Source of the DNA: an uncultured Clostridia bacterium
Lineage (GTDB): Bacteria > Bacillota > Clostridia > Oscillospirales > Acutalibacteraceae
Length of the DNA: 16,972 nt
Assembly: GCA_946409885.1 (NCBI GenBank)
Contig: CAMJYF010000006.1
Coordinates: 1 to 16,972, forward strand
Direction: 5' to 3'
Of this stretch, positions 6,509 to 16,500 are shown piece by piece; positions within the stretch are counted from its first letter, which is position 1, and the number at the start of each line of letters is the position of its first letter. The notes below the pieces were generated by a model that saw only the letters and a program-made list of their open reading frames with translations, was not told the origin of the DNA and made no database searches. Both the position numbers and the translations under genes were made by a program.

Positions 6509-7885
6509 ATGAAACACACCGACGTCAGCAAGATCATGACCGACGCTTCCCTGATCGGGCAGAAGCTTACCGTCTGCGGGTGGGTGCGCACGGCGCGGGA
6601 TTCCAAAAACGTGGCCTTTTTGGCTCTTAACGACGGCACCACCCTGAACCATTTACAGATCGTCATTGATAAGACCGGCGACGTGGCGCTGCCGGAGGAG
6701 GCCGCGAAATTGGGCGCGGCCATCAAGGTGGTGGGAACCGCCGTGAAAAACGAGCGCAACGACACCACCGAGATCAACGCGGAGGAGATCACTGTGCTGG
6801 GCGTGTGCCCGCCGGACTATCCGCTGCAGAAAAAATTCCAGAAGCTGGAGACCCTGCGGGAGATCCCCCACATCCGGGTGCGCACCAACACCTTCAACGC
6901 CGTGTTCCGCGTACGTTCCGTCATGGCGGCGGCCATCCACCGCTTTTTCCAGGACCGGGGCTTCGTCTACGTGAACACCCCCCTGATCACCGGTTCGGAC
7001 TGCGAGGGCGCGGGCGAGATGTTCAAGGTGACCACCATCGGCTATTCCGACAAGTACAAGAACGCCGAGGAATACTACGCCGACGACTTTTTCGGCAAAA
7101 AGGCTGGCCTGAGCGTATCCGGCCAGCTGGAGGGTGAAGTGGCCGCCATGGCCATGGGCAAGATCTACACCTTCGGCCCCTCCTTCCGGGCGGAAAAGAG
7201 CAACACCCTGCGCCACGTGGCGGAGTTCTGGCACGTGGAGCCGGAGATCGCCTTCTGCGAGCTGCCCGACCTGATCGAGTTCGCCGAGGAGATGATCAAG
7301 TATCTCATCAGGGAATATATGGAAAAATGCCCCGACGAGCTGAAATTTTTTGAGGACCGCTTTGAAAAGGGCCTGACGGAAAAGCTGCTGAACGTGGTGA
7401 ACAACGATTTTGCCATTGTGGACTACACCGACGCCATCAAAATGCTGGAGGAGGCCAGGGTGGAGTTCGAGTATCCCGTCTACTGGGGCTGCGACCTGCA
7501 GAGCGAGCATGAGCGCTACATCACGGAGCAGGTGTACAACAAGCCGGTGTTCCTGATCAACTACCCCAAGGAGATCAAGTCCTTCTATATGAAGCAGAAC
7601 CCCGACGGCAAGACCGTGGCCGCCACTGACCTGCTGGTGCCGGGCGTGGGCGAAATCATCGGCGGCAGCGAGAGAGAGGCCGACTACGACAAGCTGGTGG
7701 CCGCCATGCAGGCTAAGGGCATGAGCATGGACGATTACGGCGACTATCTGGATCTGCGCAAGTACGGCAGCGTGCCCCACAGCGGCTTCGGCCTGGGCTT
7801 TGAGCGCATCATCATGTACTGCACCGGCATGAGCAACATCCGGGACGTGATCTTCTATCCGCGCACCGTCGGCAATATCCGGTAA
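6509..7885 (+). CDS. asnS: Asparaginyl-tRNA synthetase
   Basis: This 458-residue class IIb synthetase attaches asparagine to tRNA-Asn in the cytoplasm using ATP. An N-terminal OB-fold anticodon-binding domain (about 15-115, with VCGWVRTARDSKNVAFLALN) precedes the class II catalytic core: GSDCEGAGEMF from residue 162, the FFGKKAGLSVSGQLEGE segment, motif 2 at FRAEKSNTLRHVAEFWHVE (226-244), GGSEREADYDKL, and motif 3 GFGLGFER with Arg433. The length is normal for bacterial AsnRS. The frame is open upstream to 6368 through the T-box, but ATG 6509 was chosen because AGGAGA (6495-6500) lies 8 bases before it and the family N-terminus begins there. Expression is governed by the Asn T-box leader and probably continues into asnA. 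The presence of AsnRS argues that Asn-tRNA is made directly, at least in part. Confidence 0.98.
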   Translation: MKHTDVSKIMTDASLIGQKLTVCGWVRTARDSKNVAFLALNDGTTLNHLQIVIDKTGDVALPEEAAKLGAAIKVVGTAVKNERNDTTEINAEEITVLGVCPPDYPLQKKFQKLETLREIPHIRVRTNTFNAVFRVRSVMAAAIHRFFQDRGFVYVNTPLITGSDCEGAGEMFKVTTIGYSDKYKNAEEYYADDFFGKKAGLSVSGQLEGEVAAMAMGKIYTFGPSFRAEKSNTLRHVAEFWHVEPEIAFCELPDLIEFAEEMIKYLIREYMEKCPDELKFFEDRFEKGLTEKLLNVVNNDFAIVDYTDAIKMLEEARVEFEYPVYWGCDLQSEHERYITEQVYNKPVFLINYPKEIKSFYMKQNPDGKTVAATDLLVPGVGEIIGGSEREADYDKLVAAMQAKGMSMDDYGDYLDLRKYGSVPHSGFGLGFERIIMYCTGMSNIRDVIFYPRTVGNIR

Positions 7886-7923
7886 CCCCGCAGCACGGCG
7901 CCGTGCGCCGCAGGCATACAATG

Positions 7924-8060
7924 GTAGCGCGGCTGCCCACAGCCGCCCGCAACGCGATTCCGATTTTTGGAACGTATGTTTTGATTGATACGTTGGTCTT
8001 CAATAGTTGTTTATGCTCAGAACCGGCTTGCGCCGGAGCGGCTGTGGGCAGCCGCGCTAC
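7924..8060. repeat. REP-like palindrome doublet in the asnS-asnA gap
   Basis: The left arm is GTAGC (7924-7928), GCGGCTG, loop CCCA, CAGCCGC (to 7946). The right arm (8038-8060) is its exact inverted copy; with one more G/C pair the perfect inverted repeat is 24 bases (7923-7946 and 8038-8061). The interior of about 91 bases holds a small inverted pair, AACGTAT (7971-7977) with ATACGTT (7988-7994), and a GC hairpin, CCGGC-TTGC-GCCGG (8023-8036). No coding sequence is seen. Each arm has the same design as those of the element at 6253-6315. A separate loopless palindrome, GCACGGCGCCGTGC (7893-7906), lies just after the asnS stop. Confidence 0.85.
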
Positions 8061-8147
8061 CGCAGGGGCTTTGTTTCTTAAAAAATCTGCGGTTCTGATT
8101 GCCAACGTTTTTGATCAACAGCATTTACGGAAGAGAAGGTGAACAGC

Positions 8148-9155
8148 ATGAAAAACATGGTCTACCCCGAGGGTTACCGCTCCGCCCTGTCCCAGCGGGA
8201 TACCCAGCGGGCCATTAAAATCATCAAGGATACGTTCCAGCAGGCGCTGTCGCAGGCGCTGAATCTGGACCGGGTCACCGCCCCGCTGATGGTGACGAAG
8301 GAATCCGGCATCAACGACGACCTGAACGGCGTGGAGCGCAAGGTCCACTTCACCATGAAGGAGATCGACGGCGTGGCGGAGGTGGTGCAGAGCCTTGCCA
8401 AGTGGAAGCGCATGGCGCTGTACCGCTACGGATACGGGCCGGGCGAGGGCATCTATACCGATATGAACGCCATCCGCCGGGACGACGACTGCGACAACCT
8501 CCATTCCCTGTTCGTGGACCAGTGGGACTGGGAAAAGGTGATCCGCCGGGAGGACCGCAACGAGGACTATCTGAAGGATACCGTCAGAAAAATCGTCGCC
8601 GCGCTGGCGGAAACCAACGAGGCGGTCAAAGAAAAATATCCCGCGCTGGGCTGCAGGGTCAACCCGCAGGTGTACTTCATCACCACCCAGGAGCTGGAGG
8701 ACCGCTATCCCGACTGCTCCCCCAAGGAGCGGGAGAACGCCATCGTCAAAGAGCACGGCACCGTGTTTTTAATGCGCATCGGCGACCGGCTGCGCAGCGG
8801 CAGCCGTCACGACGGCCGCGCCCCGGATTACGACGACTGGCAGCTGAACGGCGATATCCTGCTGTGGAACGAGGTGCTGGGCTGCGCCTTTGAGATCTCC
8901 TCCATGGGGATCCGGGTGGACGCGGATTCGCTGAAGGCCCAGCTGCAAAAGGCCGACGCCATGGAGCGGGAACGCTTCCCCTACCATCAGGGCGTGCTGA
9001 ACGGCACGCTGCCGCTGACCATCGGCGGCGGGCTGGGGCAATCCCGCATCTGCATGCTGTTGCTGCAAAAGGCCCACATCGGCGAGGTGCAGGTTTCCAT
9101 CTGGCCGGAGGACATGCGCAAAACCTGCGCGGAACGCAATATCATACTTTTATAA
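8148..9155 (+). CDS. asnA: Aspartate--ammonia ligase (ammonia-dependent asparagine synthetase)
   Basis: This enzyme makes asparagine from aspartate, ammonia and ATP in the cytoplasm. It is 335 residues long, close to the roughly 330 of E. coli AsnA, and related in fold to the class II synthetases. It shows the family blocks MVTKESGINDDLNGVERKV, QSLAKWKRMAL, GIYTDMNAIRRDD, LHSLFVDQWDWEKVI, ISSMGIRVD and the C-terminal GGGLGQSRICMLLL. There is no glutaminase domain, so it depends on free ammonia. The start was set at ATG 8148 behind AGAGAAGG (8132-8139); a GTG at 8139 falls in that ribosome binding site and is unlikely. It is 262 bases downstream of asnS on the same strand, with a palindromic repeat but no clear terminator or promoter between, so T-box control of both genes is likely. 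Confidence 0.97.
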   Translation: MKNMVYPEGYRSALSQRDTQRAIKIIKDTFQQALSQALNLDRVTAPLMVTKESGINDDLNGVERKVHFTMKEIDGVAEVVQSLAKWKRMALYRYGYGPGEGIYTDMNAIRRDDDCDNLHSLFVDQWDWEKVIRREDRNEDYLKDTVRKIVAALAETNEAVKEKYPALGCRVNPQVYFITTQELEDRYPDCSPKERENAIVKEHGTVFLMRIGDRLRSGSRHDGRAPDYDDWQLNGDILLWNEVLGCAFEISSMGIRVDADSLKAQLQKADAMERERFPYHQGVLNGTLPLTIGGGLGQSRICMLLLQKAHIGEVQVSIWPEDMRKTCAERNIILL

Positions 9156-9162
9156 ATACGCC

Positions 9163-9191
9163 GCCCGCCTTTCCCTGCCGGAAAGACGGGC
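9163..9191. terminator. Hairpin after asnA, weak terminator candidate
   Basis: GCCCG (9163-9167) pairs with CGGGC (9187-9191) and CTTTCC (9169-9174) with GGAAAG (9180-9185), with one C/A mismatch and a 5-base loop. The following bases, CCGTTTGTC, are a poor T tract, so it may attenuate transcription or process the RNA rather than stop transcription fully. Confidence 0.35.
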
Positions 9192-9218
9192 CCGTTTGTC
9201 ATGGAAAGGAGCGATGGC

Positions 9219-9857
9219 ATGAAAAAACTGCTGCTGATCGGCGATTCCATCCGCATGAATTACGATAAATACGTGGCGCAGGCGCTGGAGGGGCAGGTTC
9301 AGGTGTTCACCCCCTACGAAAACTGCCGCTTTGCCGCCTACACCTATTATTCCATCGGGGATTGGGAGCATAAACAGCGCTTTGGCGAGGATGTGGACGT
9401 GATCCACTGGAACGTGGGCCTGCACGACGTGATCCACTTCCACTATGACGACGTGATGACCCCGCCGGAGATCTACGGCTACTACCTGGGGCGCATCATC
9501 TGGCGGCTGAACGACGTGTACCCCCACGCAAAGCAGATCTTTGCCCTCTCCACCCCGGGGCGGGACGAAAAATACGTGCTGCCCTGGATCGTGCGGAAAA
9601 ACAAAGAGATCGACGCCATCAACCAGGTGGCGAAACAGGTGATGGCGGAGCATGGCGTGCCCGTCAACGATCTGGCCGCCGTGGTGCGGCGGTATGAACC
9701 GGACGATATCTACGCGGACGCCACCCACTACAACTATACCGGCTCCGTCATTCTGGCCAAAGCGGTGCTGGAGGCGGTGTGCCCCCTGCTGGGCGTGACG
9801 CCGGATCTCACAAAGATCCATGCCGAGGACGAGACAAGGAGCGATATACTGCAATGA
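9219..9857 (+). CDS. SGNH/GDSL-family hydrolase
   Basis: This 212-residue protein has the fold signature of esterases and acetylhydrolases. Block I is LLLIGDSI near the N-terminus, with Ser in GDS as nucleophile. The oxyanion-hole Asn lies in HWNVGLHD, and the catalytic Asp and His are in DATHYNYTG near the C-terminus. There is no signal peptide, so it should act in the cytoplasm; the substrate cannot be told, and deacetylation of a sugar or other small ester is a guess from the family. ATG 9219 was chosen because AAAGGAG (9205-9211) lies 7 bases before it; an ATG at 9201 is in frame but sits in front of that site. The stop overlaps the start of the Nudix gene (ATGA), so the two are translationally coupled. 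Confidence 0.9.
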   Translation: MKKLLLIGDSIRMNYDKYVAQALEGQVQVFTPYENCRFAAYTYYSIGDWEHKQRFGEDVDVIHWNVGLHDVIHFHYDDVMTPPEIYGYYLGRIIWRLNDVYPHAKQIFALSTPGRDEKYVLPWIVRKNKEIDAINQVAKQVMAEHGVPVNDLAAVVRRYEPDDIYADATHYNYTGSVILAKAVLEAVCPLLGVTPDLTKIHAEDETRSDILQ

Positions 9858-10426
9858 CAGCAAAGAACGACAGAGAACTGACCTGGGAAACGACCGGGAC
9901 GCGGCCGCTGCTGCACACGCCGGTGTTTGATGTGGTGGGGCAGACGGAGGTTTCCGCCGCCGGGCAGCGGGGGGATTACGTGTCCGTCCGCGCGCCGGAC
10001 TGGGTGGTGGTCGTGGCGGTATACCGGGGCCGCTTTGTGTTGGTGCGCCAGTGGCGGCACGGGGCCGGCCGCCTGACCACGGAATTTCCCGCCGGGGTGG
10101 CGGAGCCGGGGGAGACGCCGGAACAGACCGCCGCCCGGGAGCTGCGGGAGGAGACGGGCTTTATTGCCGACCGGGTGACCCTGCTGGGGAGCTGCTGCGC
10201 CAACCCCGCCCTGTTCAATAACCGCACCCACATCTGCCTGGCGGAGGACCTGACCCCCACCGGGGAGCTGCACCCGGATGAGGATGAGCTGCTGGATGCG
10301 CTGCTGGTCCCCGTGGACGAGGTGATCGCCGCCTATGGCACCGGCGATTACGTCCACGCCTACATGGGCACCGCCCTGGCCTTCTATCTCCGCTGGCGGT
10401 CGGAAAACAGAGGACGCGAAAACTGA
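9854..10426 (+). CDS. Nudix hydrolase, ADP-ribose pyrophosphatase-like
   Basis: This 190-residue cytoplasmic protein has a complete Nudix box at residues 81-103, GVAEPGETPEQTAARELREE followed by TGF, which fits G-x5-E-x7-REUxEExGU including all metal-binding Glu residues. The preceding LVRQWRHGAGRLTTEFPAG matches the ADP-ribose/nucleoside-diphosphate-sugar pyrophosphatase subgroup, which cleaves compounds such as ADP-ribose to a nucleotide and a sugar phosphate. The start at ATG 9854 overlaps the SGNH hydrolase stop; an AAGGAG is 12 bases upstream, which is rather far, so coupling may matter. The exact substrate is not determined; pairing with an SGNH esterase could mean joint clearance of acetylated ADP-ribose or a modified nucleotide sugar, which is speculation. 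Confidence 0.93.
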   Translation: MTAKNDRELTWETTGTRPLLHTPVFDVVGQTEVSAAGQRGDYVSVRAPDWVVVVAVYRGRFVLVRQWRHGAGRLTTEFPAGVAEPGETPEQTAARELREETGFIADRVTLLGSCCANPALFNNRTHICLAEDLTPTGELHPDEDELLDALLVPVDEVIAAYGTGDYVHAYMGTALAFYLRWRSENRGREN

Positions 10427-10472
10427 CGGAGAACAAAGACCGGGAGCCCCTGGCCCACAATGCCAACAACGT

Positions 10473-10493
10473 AAGAACGGTTTCGTTTTTTTT
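10473..10493 (+). terminator. Candidate terminator after the Nudix gene
   Basis: AAGAACG (10473-10479) can pair with CGTTTTT (10484-10490, one G-T pair) around a GTTT loop, and eight Ts run from 10486 to 10493. The stem is weak, so the call rests mainly on the T run and on position before a convergent gene. Confidence 0.4.
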
Positions 10494-10519
10494 ACTTGAT
10501 GGAATAATACAATACCAAA

Positions 10520-10552
10520 CGCCGCCGGTACGGATGACCCGTACCGGCGGCG
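10520..10552 (-). terminator. Terminator of the 2006-residue surface protein gene
   Basis: CGCCGCCGGTACGG (10520-10533) pairs perfectly over 14 bp with CCGTACCGGCGGCG (10539-10552) around a 5-base loop. On the minus strand it is followed by TTTGGTATTGTATTATTCC, a moderately T-rich tail. It lies 25 bases beyond the stop codon. Confidence 0.8.
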
Positions 10553-10577
10553 CCGCATTGATGGGGAACGCTTTGGT

Positions 10578-13500
10578 TTAATTGGCTTTGAACAGATCAC
10601 GGAACCAGTTGCGGATCCTGATGAAGAACCGCAGGATCTTCTCGAAGAAGCTGGTTTTCGCCTTGTAGGCCTTGCCGCACACGTCGCACAGGTCGTCCTT
10701 GTTCTCATCCACGTGGCCGGGGGTGGGCTCGGTCACGTCCTTTTTGGTCTGTCCGCAGATGGAGCAGGTGTAGACGTCCGCCCCGTTCTGGGTGCAGGTC
10801 ATCTCCTGATGGCGGGTGAATTCATAGCTGTGCGGGCCCTGGTGCTGCAGCTCGCCGTTTTTGGCGAAGCAGTAGAGCGTTCCGTCGATCTCCAGCTCGC
10901 CGGTCTGCAGCAGGGCGCTGGCGGGATCGAAGTAGTAGGTCTTGCCGCCGATCTCCTGCCAGCCGGTCTGGGGGACCTGCGCCCAGTAGCAGCGGGTGCC
11001 GCCGTCTTCCTCCAGCCACACGTAATCCAGCAGGTGGCCGTCCTCGGCAAACTGATAGGTGATCTTCTGCCCGGTGTAGATGATGATGGTGCTGGTGCCG
11101 GTGAGCATCTTGCCCGGGTGGGAAGCGCTGGTGGAGAAGAAATAGGTCTTGCCGTCGATGGTGTTCCAGCCGGTCAGGTAACTGCCGCCGCGGTAGCAGC
11201 GGGTGTAGCCGTCCTTGGTCTTCACGAACGCGCCGCCCACCTGTTTGCCTTCCGCGTCAAAGGTATAGGTGACGTTGTCGATCTTCTTTTTGCCCGTCAC
11301 GGATTGGCCGTTCTCATCGAAGTAGTAGCAGTCCTCGCCCAAAATCTGCCAGCCGGTCTTGGTCTCGCCGTTCACAAAGTACCGGCTGCCGCCGTTCTCC
11401 GCGTCCGCCGCAAGGCCGGTGTAATCGTCCAGGGGCCTGCTGTAGCCGCACACGGTGCAGGTCAGCGTGTCGGCGGCATAGGAGAACACGTGCTCGCCGC
11501 TTTCGGAGCAGGTGACCGTCCTCCGGATGGTGAAGGAGTCGATCACGTCGTCCGTATAGGCGCCGTCCGCCAGGGCGAAGACCTCATGAGTCTCGATGGT
11601 CATTTCGGTATCGGTGGCGTGGGCCGTCAGGTAGATGGCGTTGTATTCGCCCTCCACCGCGTTGGAGCCGCGCACGATATCATAGGGGAAGCCCTCGGTT
11701 TCCACCACGCCGTAGGATTTTTCGCCGGTGGAGCCGCAGATGTAGTACACCGCGCCGTTTTCGTCGTCCCGCTGGCCGCCGGTGACGGGGTAGGTCCTGA
11801 CGTAAGAGTGGTCGTGGCCGCTGAACACCACGTTGAAGCCGCATTCATCCACCAGCGGCGGAATGAGGCGGTTGACGCTCTGGTTGTTGCCGCCGGGGTT
11901 GGTGTAGTAGGCGGGCTGGTGGATGGTAAGCACCTTCCACAGGGCGGTGCTGGAGGCGGCGTCGTTCCTGACCCACTCAATGGCCTTCTCATAGCTGTCG
12001 GCGCTGCCGTAGTTGATGACCGCCACATACACGTTGCCGTTTTCGGAGCTGTAGGCCAGCGGCGCCTTGCCGTCCTCGGTGGTCATGCCGAAGTAGTCGG
12101 CGGAGTTCTCGCCGTCAAAGTCGCCGTAGTATTCGTGGTTGCCCAGCACATGGATGATGGGCCGGGTGTTGAGATAACCGGCGGAGAAGATGGAGGCCAC
12201 GTTGACCCACCACTTGTACATGCCGCCGTTGTCCACCGCGTCGCCGGTCTGGATGCCGAAGGCGTAGTTGACGGCGGAATCGTTCAGGGAGGCCAGGATG
12301 GCGTCCAGGTTGGAGGTATCCTCGTCCTGCATATCGCCGATGACGAAGAAATCGGTATCCACGGCCTTTTTGCCGGTCTTGAAGGTGCGCAGTTCGGACA
12401 TCTTCGTGCCGTCGCCCACGCGGCAGACGTATTCGGTATCGGGCTTCAGCCCGTCGATGACCACCTTGTTGAACAGCAGTGCCTTGTTGTTGATCACGTT
12501 GCCGGTGGAGGCAAGCTCCTCCACGCGGCTGACGCCTTCCACGGTCAGCAGCGCTGCGTCGCCCTGGGCGTCATAGGCGCTCTTTTCGGCAAACTGCGCC
12601 ACGGCCTTGGCCTCCGCCGCCACGGGGGAGGCGAACCAGGACAGGTTGATCATGGTGGAGCCGTCCACCGCGCCGTTCAGGGCGATGGCGGTGGGGTCGC
12701 CGTTCTCATCGCCGCCGGAGAGATAGCTCTGGGAGGTGTAGAGGAAGGAGATCAGACCGTCCTTTTCCGCGTAGACCGAGTAATTCGCGGCCTCGGCGGT
12801 GAACGCGTCGGTGAACAGCTCACCGGCGGCGTCCGTGGGCGTGGCGGAAAGCGGCGTGCCGTCGCTGTAGTACAGCGTGGCGCCCTCCACGGGCAGGCCG
12901 TTCAGGTCGGTGACGTAGAATTTGCCGCCTTCACTGCCCACCAGGAACACGTCGGAATTGACGATCAGGGGCGCGATGCAGGAGGTGTCGATCCGGCCGC
13001 CGAAGGTATCCAGCACCTTTTCATTGACGGCAGTGGTATAGGTCAGGTCGCCCTTGTCCAGACGGAAGGCCACGTCGATGCTGTCGGCGGGCACGTCGGA
13101 GGGGATGGAGTAGACGATCCGGGCGATGACGCCGTCCTCTGGTACCGCGTCGCCGTCCTTTTGCAGTTTGAAGCTGAGGACCGCGTTGGTGCGGTCGTAT
13201 TTGGCCTCGCCGTCCAGCGCGAAGCCCTCGGCGGGCTCCACACGCACGTTGCCGTAGTAGGAGGTGAACAGGGCGAAGGTGTGCATATCCACGGCCGCCG
13301 CGGTCAGGTCGGCCGGGCTGTCGGCGATGATGTCAATGGCGTAGTCGGTGCCCAGCACGGGGTTCGCCTGCTCGGGGGCCATGCGGCCCTTGGATGCCTG
13401 CTCCGCCGCCACGGTGAAGTAGCGGGTCTCCGTGGTCTTGTTGCCGAAGTTGTCGTACACGGTAAGGGTGATGCTGTGGTTGCCGTTGCCCAAAATGGCG

Positions 13501-16500
13501 TCGTAGAGATAGATCTCCTCGTCGCCCGCGTTGATGTAGCAGCGGTCCGTCACGTCCTTGCCGTCGATGAGCATGGTGACCTGATCGGGGTTGATACCGG
13601 TCATGTATTTGCCCTCCGCGTCATGATAGGCGGCGCGGATGGTGACGGTGTTGTCTGCCAGCACCGTCTCGTTGTTGACGAACTCCTCAGGACCGGCGTT
13701 GGTGTTGTAGGCGATAGAGTGTACCACAGGGTTCAGCGTATCGTCGGTGTTGGAGCCGTAGATCAGCTGGATGTTGTCCACATAGACCGTGGAAGCGCCT
13801 TTGGCGCCGCCGCTGGCGGGCTGGTAGGAGACCCAGAAGATGCCGCAGCCCTGATACAGGCCGAAGGGGGCGTTGGCCGCGCCGATGTTGGAAGTTCCCT
13901 GGACTGTGGTGTCGTAAAGATCGATCTCGACATAACGCCAGCCGACCCATTTGTCAACCGACGTGGTACCGTCCGGTCCTTCCACTTTGGCGGTGACGGG
14001 GACGTAGCAGGGGGAATTGTTCTTGTTGGCGGCGTTCAGGTAGACCAGGTAATCCGGGAAGCCCTCGGGCAGATAGACCCACGCGCCGATCTTCTTCGGG
14101 GAGCCGGGGAAGGTATAGGTGGGGCTGGTGACGCGCAGGTAGTTGTTGGAGTTGCTGGCCAGGTTGTAGGTGGAATAGTCCACGTCGATGCGCAGGGCGT
14201 GGTCGCCGAAGCGGACCGGCTCGCCGCTGTCCGCGGAGATGATGGTGCTCTTCATGCCGGAGTAGCCCAGCGAAGCGTTGGGCCAGGAGTACAGCGGGTA
14301 GCCTTCCTCATACCAGTCCGCGGCGAATTCGGTATGCGCCCTGTTGTCGGGGTTCTCGCCCATTTCGTTCAGGCGGTCGAAGGTGGGCAGATCGTAGCTG
14401 GGGATCCACTGCAGCCTGCCGTCGCTGGCCGCCGCCTCGTCCGCGTCCGTGGTGTACTCAAAGTCGTACAGCATCACGGGGGCCGCGCCGATCACCACGG
14501 TGACGGCGGCGGAGACCGATGCGTCATAGGCGCTCTGCACGGTCACGGTGCCGGTGCAGGAATTGGCCGGGGCCGCGACAAAGGTGTTGCCGGAAAAGGT
14601 GCCCACCAACGTGGAGACGAAAGCGTCCGTCTCTTCCTGGGACAGGAACTGCTCCACCCTGATGGTCTGATCCGGATGGGCCTCGTCCATGGTCAGCACG
14701 CCGGCAGCCGCGTCGTAGGTAAAACCAGTGGAAAGGACCTCGTCGTCCAGGCTGACCTGCACCGACCCGGCGGGATTGGCCAGCGTGAAGCTGCGGACGT
14801 AATAATAGACGTAAGTGGATGAAGCGTAGGTATAGGACTCAAACGTCAAAGCGCCGGTGGTTTCGTCATAGGTATAATCCGTGATGTCAATGTTGCACTT
14901 GACGCGGTAAATATCCGCCGCCGACGGCTGATCCGCCACCGTGAGACTGAAGGTGTACAGATTGTAGTCAAAACGGATCTCCGCGTCCGCCGCGGGCGCG
15001 GTATTGAATACCAATTCGCCGGAGGCCCTCGTGTAGGTATACTTTGAGGTGGACTGCTTTGTGCCGTTGATATACACGCCTTTCAGCGAATACGGATCGT
15101 CGGGGATGATATAAGCGGCGGTCTCTCCGTCGCCGACGGCACTGTAGCTGACCAATTCTTTTACGGTACGGATGCCGGAGGTCGTGAATTTCTCGTTGGT
15201 ATGCGCGCCGCCGTCAAAGGTCTCGGTGCGGTTGGAGAAATTGATAACGCCGTCGGCGTACAGCACTTCCTCACCGTTATATTTCATCCGCTGGTTGTCG
15301 GTCAGCGCCTTGCTCCAGACCAGGTCGCCGTCCTTGAGGTTGATGGTCCTGCCCGCGTTCTTCGCGATCAGCTCAAAATCGGTGGTCTCGTCAAAGTCAA
15401 GGGAGTATTCCTCGGCGGGGATATTGAGCTCGTCGGGGACGGCGATCTCAATGGAGGTGGCGCCCACCACCGCGCCGCCGGACACGTAATTGACCGTCAC
15501 AACGCCGGTGTCGCCGCCCGCGGTGAATACGCCCTCCGGGGTGATCGTTCCCAGGGAGGCGCTGTCCGCGGCCAGGGCAAAGCTGCCGTCCGCCGGAAGG
15601 GGCGCGCTGCCGCCGGCGGAATCCACGCCGATGGCGCTGAACTGCACCGTGGTGCCGGGTGTGTAAAGGATGTTGTTGGGGGTAAGGGCCGCGTGGTCAA
15701 ACTCGCCGGAGGGGCGGGCGGTGGATACCACGAACAGGGAGGTACCGACCGCGCGTTCCACCGCGTCGGAGGGCTTGTTGGCCAGCTCCAGCGCGGACTT
15801 GCCCTCGTATTTGGCCAGGTAGGTGGTGGAGCCGCCGCCATCCAGATTCAGCACGTTTTTGCAGCCCAGGTCCATCATGATGGTGGCCAGGTCATAGTCG
15901 CTCAGGTTGTAGGAGACGGGCTGGTTGCGGCCGTCCACGCAGACGGTCACGATGGAGCCGTCCTCCTTCATGCCGATGGCCGTCTTCGGGGCGATGTTGG
16001 ATTCCGGATCCTTGCCGGGGCCGGTGCGCCTGCCGTTCTTGACGATCATATAGAAGCCGCCGATGCCCTCGCGCAGGGAGTGCAGCACCTCTTCCGTCAA
16101 AGATCCGCCCAGCACGTATTCGCCGGTTTTGGTCACGCCGAAGTAGGGATGGCCGATGCCTTCCTTGTAGATGTCGCCGCCCATGACCAGACAGCCGGCG
16201 GGTTCGCCGGTCTGCATGTTGAAAGTGTCGGCGTTGAAGGCCGCCACAATGTTGGCGCCGGTGGCGTTCTGGGCCGCGGTCGCCTGGTCGCGCACCTTCT
16301 GCATCTTCCAGCGGCTGCCGTTGTAATCGGCGTAGCCCGCCATAAAGCCGACGGTGGGGTTGGAGGCGTCCACGGTGACGGCGTACACCATCTCCTGCTG
16401 GTCGCCGCTGGTCTTGTTGACCACTACGCGGTTTTCCGTTACGCCGGGGGCGATCTTGTATTCGGTTTCGGAGATCTTATAAAAATCCCCCGTAGGCGTA

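Noticed and set aside
6653..7921. A 422-codon open frame on the minus strand opposite asnS
   Set aside because: It is an antisense shadow of asnS with His/Val/Leu-rich composition and no ribosome binding site or motif.
7923..8061. CRISPR array, insertion sequence or tRNA in the asnS-asnA gap
   Set aside because: There is only one inverted pair, no direct repeats with spacers, no transposase and no cloverleaf, so a REP-like doublet fits better.
10713..14822. A 1369-codon open frame on the plus strand opposite the giant surface-protein gene, and a further one at 15201-16670
   Set aside because: Both are shadows of the GC-rich minus-strand gene: Val/Gly/His/Gln-rich composition without domain motifs, while the minus strand shows a signal peptide and catalytic motifs throughout.
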